Assembly (NCBI GenBank): GCA_035493475.1
Contig: DATJIF010000008.1
Location: 1 to 64,000, forward strand
Direction: 5' to 3'
DNA length: 64,000 nucleotides
Source: Actinospica sp035493475
GTDB taxonomy: Bacteria; Actinomycetota; Actinomycetes; Streptomycetales; Catenulisporaceae
Below are positions 57,976 through 64,000 of this stretch, one piece after another (within the stretch, counting starts at the first letter, position 1; every line of letters begins with the position of its first letter). A program made the position numbers and the translations under genes. Under the pieces are notes generated by a model. The model saw only the letters and a program-made list of their open reading frames with translations, was not told the origin of the DNA and searched no databases.

Positions 57976-58977
57976 CTACGTCAGCTCTGCGACTAAGTGG
58001 CCTAGGGCTCTGACTGTGCTGCGGACTTCTAGGAGGTACTTGGTGGCGGAGTAGTGGGAGAGGGTGATGCGGAGGCGTTGGGTGGGGAGGCCGCCTACGG
58101 TGTCTACCTCTACGCCGTAGGGGAGGGCCAGGGTGCGCAGGGCTACTACGTGTTGGGGGAGGACGTAGATGGCGGTGCTGATGAGGAGGAGACGCTCGCC
58201 GGGCTTGAGGTTGGCTACGTGTTCGGCGAAGAACTTGTAGGAGTCGGCGGTGTTGGCTCTTCTGGTGGCGGGCTCCGAAGACGGGGCGGCTACTACGCGG
58301 ACGGGGAGGCCGTCGGGGGTGCGGTAGTCCTTGACGCCCCAGGTGCTGCCTATGTCGGGGAAGCGCTCGCCTTCTTCGAACTCGGGTTCGGCCAGGTCGA
58401 ATGCTCGGCGGGTGCCTTCGTCCAGGGCCTCGTACTCCTCGGTGAGGTTGCCCCAGCCCAGTTCTTCGGCCTGGTCGAACTCGTTGCCTACGAAGGGGCG
58501 GTGGGCGCCCAGGGTGGTGACCTCGCCGGCGGTGATCTCGCGTTCGCGGATGATGTGGGCGGCGTAGGCGGGGCGGGCGGCGCAGGCGCGGACCAGGCCG
58601 CCGAGCATGAGCATGTGGTCGTAGTGGCGGTGGCGGGGTGGGTCGCCGCGTAGGCCCAGGGCGTTGGCCGCGTCGATGACGAGGGTTTGCCGGGCCGGGG
58701 TCAGGTCCAGTTCGGCGGCCTGGTTGCGTTCCTGGCCGCGGCGGGTGTCCCAGCGCTCGGTGAACGTGTCGAGGGCGGCCAGGCGGGTGGGGAGGGGGAC
58801 GGCCCTGTTGCTGTAGATGGACGGGTCGCCGCCGAACTCGGTGATCAGGGCGGCCAGGGGTTCGGAGGCCAGCCACGTCTCGGTGTCGGCCGCCAGGTCG
58901 CCGCTCGCTCCGATGAGGGGTTGGCGGCGGAACCTCGCCACGGAGTCCTCTGAGCCCACGGAGTCCACCACGTGCAC
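57976..58977 (-). CDS. Hypothetical protein, 333 aa
   Basis: Family not firmly recognised. The chain starts MHVVDSVGSEDSVARF and has an alpha/beta look with LVIDAANALGLRGDP, HYDHMLMLGGLVRAC, a NTADSYKFFAE segment and LKPGERLLLISTAIYVLPQH. The order of a GG-containing loop, a TADS loop and a final strand is reminiscent of DUF218/YdcF, but this is weak. No membrane helix. GTG at 58977. Many codons end in T or G, unlike its neighbours. Confidence 0.72.
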   Translation of the reverse strand: MHVVDSVGSEDSVARFRRQPLIGASGDLAADTETWLASEPLAALITEFGGDPSIYSNRAVPLPTRLAALDTFTERWDTRRGQERNQAAELDLTPARQTLVIDAANALGLRGDPPRHRHYDHMLMLGGLVRACAARPAYAAHIIREREITAGEVTTLGAHRPFVGNEFDQAEELGWGNLTEEYEALDEGTRRAFDLAEPEFEEGERFPDIGSTWGVKDYRTPDGLPVRVVAAPSSEPATRRANTADSYKFFAEHVANLKPGERLLLISTAIYVLPQHVVALRTLALPYGVEVDTVGGLPTQRLRITLSHYSATKYLLEVRSTVRALGHLVAELT

Positions 58978-59086
58978 GTCGTCCTCTCGTGTGCCTCAGT
59001 TCGCCACGCCGGTCGCTGGCGGCAGCCTATCCACTTCTCGTAAGCTGCTGGGTGTTTACGTGAACATGACCTGGATGAGGAGCACC

Positions 59087-61198
59087 ATGCCGATCGAGAC
59101 CGGCGGGTCGGGCCGCTACTGGCTGCTGTCCGGAGCGCGCTCCAGCTACGCGATCGGCCTGACCCAGGACGACGGGCTCCTCAACCTGCACTGGGGGCCG
59201 CGGATCTCGCTGGCGGACGCGGCCTCGCTGGCGGCGGCGCCGATTCCGAAGGCGCACGCGTTCGAGGGGGCTACGGACGGTTACGAGGAGTATCCGGCGG
59301 AGGGCGGGCTGCGGTTCGCTCGGCCGGCGCTGGCGGTGCGGGGGCGGGCCGGGGACACGGTGGTTCGGGGGACCGAGTGGGCGTTCGCGGACCACACGAC
59401 TGAGGGGGACGAGCTTCGGCTGCGGTTCGTGGACTCGCTGCTGTCGCTGGAGGTGACGCTGCACTATCGGCTTCGGGGGGAGTTCGATCTGCTGGAGCGG
59501 TGGGTCACCGTGGCGTGTGCGGCGGACGCGGCGGAGTCCGTTGAGCTGCTGCGGGCCGACGCTGCTACGTGGACGCTGCCGTTGCGGGATTCGTGGCGGC
59601 TGTCGGAGCTGCACGGGCGCTTCATCGGCGAGTCGCAGCTTGAGCGTGGCACGTTGATGCACGGCGAGCACCTCTACGGCTCGCGGCATGGGCACACGTC
59701 GCACAACCACCTGCCCTGGTTCGCGCTGGACGACGGTTCCGCGACCGAGGAGCAGGGGCAGGTGTGGACCGGGGCGCTGGCCTGGTCGGGGAACTGGCGG
59801 TTCGCGGTGCAGCTGCTGCCGATGGGGCGGGTGCAGGTCACGGGCGGTGCGGGCGGCGATGAGTCGGGGCTGCTGCGGCTGGCGCCCGGTGATGCGTATG
59901 AGAGTCCTGTTTTCGCGGCGCTGTACACGGAGGACGGGTTCGGCGGGGCCAGCCGGGCCTGGCACGCGTATCAGCTCGCGCACGTGATCCCGAAGGCCGC
60001 TGAGCTGCGGCCGGTGCTCTACAACTCCTGGGAGGCCACGCACTTCGACGTGTCGGAGGCGAGTCAGCGCAAGCTCGCCGACCGGGCCGCGGACCTGGGC
60101 GTCGAGCTGTTCGTGGTGGACGACGGCTGGTTCGGCGCACGGCGGGACGACCGCGCGGGGCTCGGCGACTGGACGCCGTCGCGCGACCAGTTCCCGGACG
60201 GGATGCGGCCGCTCGCGGAGCACGTGCACGGGCTCGGCATGCAGTTCGGCATCTGGGTCGAGCCGGAGATGGTCAACCCGGACAGCGACCTCTACCGTGC
60301 GCATCCCGAGTGGGCGCAGCACTATCCGGGCCGGCGCCGCACGGAGTGGCGCAACCAGCTCGTGCTCAACCTCGGCTTGCCTGCCGTCCGCGAGTACCTC
60401 TTCGGGCAGCTCGACACGCTGCTCAGCTCGGCCCCGATCGACTACGTGAAGTGGGACTTCAACCGCAGCTTCTCTGAGCCCGGCTGGCCCGGCGAGCCGT
60501 ACCCGGAGCGGCTCGGGCTCGAGCACGTGTACGGCTTCTACGGCTTGCTGGACCGGCTCCGCGCGGCGCATCCGACGGTCGCGTTCGAGTCGTGCTCGGC
60601 CGGCGGCGGCCGCATCGACCTCGGGGTGCTCGCGCGCACCGACATGGTGTGGGTGTCCGACAACACCGATCCGCTGGACCGGCTGCGGATCCAGCACGGC
60701 CTGAGCCAGCTGCACCCGGCGCGGGTCGCGTCCGCATGGGTCACCGACAGCCCGAACGTGATCACCGGCCGCGTCACGCCGCTCGCGTTCCGGTTCGTCA
60801 GCGCGATGGCCGGGCTACTCGGCCTCGGCGGCAACCTCGTCGAGTGGAGCGACGCCGAGCTGGACGAGGCGCGCGAGTGGGTGGCCCGCTACAAGAAGAT
60901 CCGGCACGTGGTGCAGCACGGCGAGCTGTACCGGCTGCGGCCGCCCGGCGAGGGCCTGACGGCGGTGCAGTTCGCGCGCGGGGACGAGACGGTCGTGCTG
61001 GCCTGGCTCGGCGCGCAGGCCTTCGCGGCCGCGCCGGGGCCGCTACGGCTCACGGCGCTGGACCCGGCCGCGCGGTACCGGGACGTGGAGACAGGGCTCG
61101 AATACTCCGGCGCACTGCTGCGGCACGAGGGCCTGCCCACCGGCCTGTCCGGGGACTACGCGGCCGGGGTTTTCCACCTGCGACGGGTCTCCGAGTAA
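59087..61198 (+). CDS. GH36 alpha-galactosidase
   Basis: Retaining glycosidase of 703 aa releasing alpha-linked galactose from raffinose-type sugars or galactomannan. An N-terminal beta-sandwich (1-310) leads to the catalytic barrel. The nucleophile is the Asp of YVKWDFNRSF and the acid/base is the second Asp of WVSDNTDPLDR; FVVDDGWFGARRDD and ESCSAGGGR are family marks. No signal peptide, so it is cytosolic and implies an importer elsewhere. ATG 59087 is preceded by AGGAG at 4 nt; ATG 59066 is possible. Codon style switches from G-ending to C-ending around 60000. Confidence 0.92.
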   Translation: MPIETGGSGRYWLLSGARSSYAIGLTQDDGLLNLHWGPRISLADAASLAAAPIPKAHAFEGATDGYEEYPAEGGLRFARPALAVRGRAGDTVVRGTEWAFADHTTEGDELRLRFVDSLLSLEVTLHYRLRGEFDLLERWVTVACAADAAESVELLRADAATWTLPLRDSWRLSELHGRFIGESQLERGTLMHGEHLYGSRHGHTSHNHLPWFALDDGSATEEQGQVWTGALAWSGNWRFAVQLLPMGRVQVTGGAGGDESGLLRLAPGDAYESPVFAALYTEDGFGGASRAWHAYQLAHVIPKAAELRPVLYNSWEATHFDVSEASQRKLADRAADLGVELFVVDDGWFGARRDDRAGLGDWTPSRDQFPDGMRPLAEHVHGLGMQFGIWVEPEMVNPDSDLYRAHPEWAQHYPGRRRTEWRNQLVLNLGLPAVREYLFGQLDTLLSSAPIDYVKWDFNRSFSEPGWPGEPYPERLGLEHVYGFYGLLDRLRAAHPTVAFESCSAGGGRIDLGVLARTDMVWVSDNTDPLDRLRIQHGLSQLHPARVASAWVTDSPNVITGRVTPLAFRFVSAMAGLLGLGGNLVEWSDAELDEAREWVARYKKIRHVVQHGELYRLRPPGEGLTAVQFARGDETVVLAWLGAQAFAAAPGPLRLTALDPAARYRDVETGLEYSGALLRHEGLPTGLSGDYAAGVFHLRRVSE

Positions 61199-61257
61199 AG
61201 GGCGCACCATGGCCGGGTATGGGTTCGCGGTGGAATCCGCTGTTCCGCCGGAATTCA

Positions 61258-61286
61258 TTGACCCTGGTAAGTGGCGCTGCTAAGAA
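61258..61286 (+). promoter_or_regulatory. Predicted promoter ahead of LLM monooxygenase gene
   Basis: TTGACC (61258-61263) and TAAGAA (61281-61286) are separated by 17 bp. The start would be near 61293, leaving about 150 nt of leader before the ATG at 61446. A TAGAAT hexamer further down (near 61370) is an alternative -10. No riboswitch was recognised in the leader. Confidence 0.4.
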
Positions 61287-61445
61287 GGGACTGTGAGGCG
61301 GATACTGACCAAGCGGAGGGCCACGGACTACGGGCGGGTGTGGTCCGCCGCGTGTCGTCCGTGACGGTTAGAATGGCCGCGGGGTTCCTACCGCGGCCGG
61401 TGCCACCGACCGCCGCCTCCCGACCTCCAGAGTGGATCATCCGTC

Positions 61446-62567
61446 ATGCCCGTCGAATTCCTCGGCTACGCCGCCACGAATGACGGCTCGGAGACCCGTG
61501 CCCGCACCGGTCCGAGCTTCGATCCCGATTACACGATCCGGCTCGCCAGGGCCCACGAGGAGTGGGGCTGGGACCGGGTGCTGTTCGCCTACGGTTCCGA
61601 GAGCCCCGATCCCGCCGCGGCGACCGCCTACGTGGCCTCGCACACCGAGAAGCTGCAGCTGTTGCTCGCGCACCGCCCGAACGTCTCGTACCCCACGTAC
61701 GCCGCGAAGACCTTCGCCACGCTGGACCGGATCAGCGGCGGACGGCTCATGGTGCACTTCATCACCGGCGGCGACGACACGGAGCAGGCGCGCGAGGGCG
61801 ACTTCCTGAGCATGGCCGAGCGGTACGCGCGCACCGGCGAGTACATCGACATCGTCAAGCGCGCGTGGACCGAGCGCGAGCCGTTCAGCCACCACGGCTG
61901 GTACTTCGACTTCGACTCCTTCGTCAGCGACGTCTTCCCGGCGGCCGACCACTGCCCGCTGGTCTCGCTCGGCGGCTGCGTGCCCGAGGCGTACGCGGTG
62001 GGCGCGGCGCAGGCGGACGTGTACTGCCTGTGGGGCGAGCCGCTGGAGCGCACCTTCGAGCAGATCGAGGCGATCCGCGCCGCGTCCGACGAGGCGCGCC
62101 GCGCGGTGCCGCCGCGCATCCAGGTCTCGTTCCGGCCGATCATCGCGCCGACCGAGGCGGAGGCCTGGGACAAGGCGTACCGGATCGTCTCCGACATCAA
62201 GGGCACCCGGCGCCGGCTGTCCCTGGTGCCCGCGCAGAGCACCGGCAGCCGCCGGCTGAGCGCGCTGGCCGGGCACAGCGAGCGTTTCGACCGCGCGCTG
62301 TGGACGCCCGCCGCGCTCGCCACCGAGGGCACGGACGCCTCCAACGCCCTGGTCGGCACGCCCGAGACGGTCGCCCAGGCGCTGCTGGACTACTACGACC
62401 TCGGCGTGGAGATCTTCTCGGCGCGCGGCTACGACCTGCTGGAGGACGCGATCGACTTCGGCCGGCACGTCATCCCGATCGTGCGCGAGGAGGTCGCCAA
62501 GCGCGACGCGGTCCGCGGCGCACAGGGGATCGGCGGCCCGGGCGAGCGCAGCAGCTGCGCGGCGTAG
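61446..62567 (+). CDS. LLM-class flavin monooxygenase (SsuD-like)
   Basis: FMNH2-dependent monooxygenase of 373 aa related to alkanesulfonate monooxygenase. Family features include LARAHEEWGWDRVLFAYGSES, AAKTFATLDRISGGRLMVHFITGG and GKP-free C-terminal loops; TGGDDTEQAREGD matches the SsuD active-site region. It would release sulfite from alkanesulfonates or act on another small molecule. No flavin reductase or sulfonate transporter adjoins it, so the substrate is open. Confidence 0.87.
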   Translation: MPVEFLGYAATNDGSETRARTGPSFDPDYTIRLARAHEEWGWDRVLFAYGSESPDPAAATAYVASHTEKLQLLLAHRPNVSYPTYAAKTFATLDRISGGRLMVHFITGGDDTEQAREGDFLSMAERYARTGEYIDIVKRAWTEREPFSHHGWYFDFDSFVSDVFPAADHCPLVSLGGCVPEAYAVGAAQADVYCLWGEPLERTFEQIEAIRAASDEARRAVPPRIQVSFRPIIAPTEAEAWDKAYRIVSDIKGTRRRLSLVPAQSTGSRRLSALAGHSERFDRALWTPAALATEGTDASNALVGTPETVAQALLDYYDLGVEIFSARGYDLLEDAIDFGRHVIPIVREEVAKRDAVRGAQGIGGPGERSSCAA

Positions 62568-62576
62568 GGACAACGC

Positions 62577-63278
62577 CTAGAGATACTTCTTGGCGGCTTC
62601 CTCCAGCGCCCGGTCGGCCTCGACGCGCGGCTGCAGGACGAAGAACTCGACGGCGATCAGCACGGCCACGACCGCGGACAGCAGCGGCGTCGCGATCCAT
62701 AGCAGGACGTTGTTGATGACGATGGCGAGGCCGATGCCGACGCCGCTGAACAGCGCCCACAGCGGGTACGCGGGGCCGCATCGCGCCAGCCAGCGGACGC
62801 GGTCGCGTACGGCGAGCAGGATCGCCCCGGTGAGCGCGCCGAGCGCCACGACGAAGGCGGCGGTCCACGCGTTGACCTGCTCGTCCGGGCTCTCGTCCGT
62901 CGCCGAGGTCACGCCGCGCACCTCGATCGCGGCGACGCGGTCACGCCAGATGACCGCCACGGCCGGATCGCCGGCGTGCGCCGTCTTCCACGCGTCGTCT
63001 TCCGAGGGCAGCAGGATCTGCCCGAAACCGGTGAGTGCGATCCAGTAGTTCGTGCTCCTCCCCTTGGGCGTGGATCCGACCTGCTGCACGGTGGTTTCCT
63101 GCCGTACGACGCAGGTCGAGTTCGGCGCCGCGTTGCAGGTGGGGGCGGAGTCGAAGTCCATCGCCGTAACCAGCGCGGGTATCCAGAAGCACATCAGCGC
63201 GATGAGGGCGACACCGGAGCCTATGAGGTAGTTAATCTTCATGCGTCGGGTCGCGGGGTGGCTCTTACGCGCGGTCAC
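62577..63278 (-). CDS. Hypothetical membrane protein, 233 aa
   Basis: Family not recognised. One N-terminal helix (about 15-40), an extracytoplasmic domain with two Cys (APTCNAAPNSTCVV) that may form a disulfide, then three helices in the last 110 residues (WTAAFVVALGALTGAILL and two after) and a charged tail. GTG 63278 or ATG 63242 may be the start. Convergent with the monooxygenase gene, 9 bp apart. Confidence 0.72.
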   Translation of the reverse strand: MTARKSHPATRRMKINYLIGSGVALIALMCFWIPALVTAMDFDSAPTCNAAPNSTCVVRQETTVQQVGSTPKGRSTNYWIALTGFGQILLPSEDDAWKTAHAGDPAVAVIWRDRVAAIEVRGVTSATDESPDEQVNAWTAAFVVALGALTGAILLAVRDRVRWLARCGPAYPLWALFSGVGIGLAIVINNVLLWIATPLLSAVVAVLIAVEFFVLQPRVEADRALEEAAKKYL

Positions 63279-63287
63279 CGGCGGATC

Positions 63288-64000
63288 TTACTCGCCGCCG
63301 ACTCCCGGGAGTGTGTCGAGGAGGGCGTTGAGCTGGTCGAGGGAGCTCTGCGTCTGGCGGACCTCGGGGTCGGTGCGGTGCCGCTCGATCTCGGCGCGGA
63401 AGGAGCTGACCTCGGCCTGGAGTTCGTGGACGAGGGCCTGGGTGCGCTGCTCGGCGCGGGCGCGTTCGCGGGACTTGGCGCGCAGGGCTTCGAGGCCGGA
63501 GTGGCTGGGGGTCTGCGCGGCCAGGACGGACAGTTCGCGGTCGATGCGCTTGCGCTGGGCGGCGATCTCGGCCAGGCGGCGGCGGGCGTGGCCGAGCAGG
63601 CGCAGCTGGCTGTCGTAGGCGTGGTCGAGTTCGGTGCGCAGGTGCTGGTCGGCGGCGGACTCGCGCGACGGGGAGCGTTCGGCGAGGGAGCGTTCCAGGC
63701 AGAACTCGTTGCCCTCCGGGTCCGCGAGCACGATCCAGCCGGTGCCGTCCGGCTCGCGGTGGTCCTCGACGAGGCCGGCGCCGAGTTCCAGGGCCCGCAG
63801 CAGCGCCTGGTCCCGGGTCAGCTGCGCGCCGTCCGCGGCGTCCGGCCAGATGTCGAAGTGCACCCGGTTCTTGACGGCCTTCGGCTCCGGCACCCGGATG
63901 AACAGCAGCCCGGCCGTGCCCTGCGGATCCAGGATCAGCGCCTCGCCCGCCCCGGGCCGGTTCGGGTCCTGCGGGTCCTCACGGTAGCCGAGCAGTTCGG
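63288..64000 (-). CDS. VOC/glyoxalase-like protein with coiled-coil tail, start beyond window
   Basis: The frame is open to the right edge, so the N-terminus is missing. The visible first part is a VOC-type domain (LLFIRVPEPKAVKNRVHFDI, WIVLADPEGNEFCLE) with the usual His and Glu metal-site positions. From about 115 residues in, the chain becomes a long coiled coil rich in Arg, Glu and Leu. A VOC domain with such a tail is unusual. Role unknown; it ends 9 bp from the preceding gene's start. Confidence 0.72.
   Translation of the reverse strand, partial: ELLGYREDPQDPNRPGAGEALILDPQGTAGLLFIRVPEPKAVKNRVHFDIWPDAADGAQLTRDQALLRALELGAGLVEDHREPDGTGWIVLADPEGNEFCLERSLAERSPSRESAADQHLRTELDHAYDSQLRLLGHARRRLAEIAAQRKRIDRELSVLAAQTPSHSGLEALRAKSRERARAEQRTQALVHELQAEVSSFRAEIERHRTDPEVRQTQSSLDQLNALLDTLPGVGGE

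Overview
The window is a very GC-rich (roughly 70% or more) actinomycete chromosome segment with dense gene packing, GTG/TTG starts and many 4-nt stop/start overlaps. The gene content (an rbpA, ppm1 and lnt neighbourhood, a gcvH-garA-MerR-DUF151-MerR cluster, a complete hopanoid operon and a DasR-type chitinase operator) points to a streptomycete-like or Catenulispora-like soil actinobacterium. The species cannot be resolved from the sequence alone. No rRNA, tRNA, CRISPR array, prophage or complete insertion sequence was seen.

Layout. 1-7015: an operon for Ser/Thr phospho-signalling (end of a helical protein, a PknG-like kinase, a PP2C phosphatase, a VWA protein and an FHA protein). Four of its proteins are full or partial regulators, and the kinase, phosphatase and FHA protein carry similar N-terminal Cys-rich ribbons of the type GYCDxCG. 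7041-7195: a 155-nt imperfect palindrome resembling a MITE. 7199-11718: a MocR/YczE divergent pair, an XRE-TPR regulator and a VapBC toxin-antitoxin module. 11722-18356: aminopeptidase P, an EF-hand protein, a secreted chitinase with a dre-like operator, a MerR regulator and a quinone-oxidoreductase-like enzyme. 18369-23475: a SpoIIE-type phosphatase, an ammonium channel and an exported trypsin-like protease. 23545-34067 (minus strand): the hopanoid operon hpnO-C-D-E-polyprenyl synthase-shc-hpnG/ispH fusion-hpnH, which makes squalene, cyclises it to hopene and elaborates the side chain. 34383-42457: an HtrA-like protease, an acyl-CoA dehydrogenase, a TerC-like DUF475 protein, an integrase-like protein, an Lrp regulator and an amidohydrolase. 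42540-50762: lnt-ppm1 (lipoprotein acylation and polyprenol-phosphate-mannose synthesis), rbpA under a predicted SigR promoter, a MarR regulator, an aldose 1-epimerase and a CDP-alcohol phosphatidyltransferase. 50922-56893: a sugar nucleotidyltransferase/phosphomannomutase-like fusion, then gcvH-garA-ftsR-DUF151-merR. 57141-64000: a decayed DUF1016 nuclease gene, a GH36 alpha-galactosidase, an LLM flavin monooxygenase and a partial VOC protein.

Most notable observations: (1) a short element that reads as MSELASE occurs three times at gene junctions. In two places it forms a 24-26-codon mini-ORF whose stop overlaps the next gene's start, and in the third it is fused in frame to hpnG/ispH. (2) HpnG and IspH are joined in one polypeptide. 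(3) RbpA has a long Lys/Ala/Thr/Pro tail and a near-perfect SigR promoter. (4) The GarA homologue has an N-terminal zinc ribbon and Val in place of the Thr that PknG phosphorylates in mycobacterial GarA, although a PknG-like kinase is encoded in the same window. (5) The phosphomannomutase half of the nucleotidyltransferase fusion lacks the phosphoserine loop.
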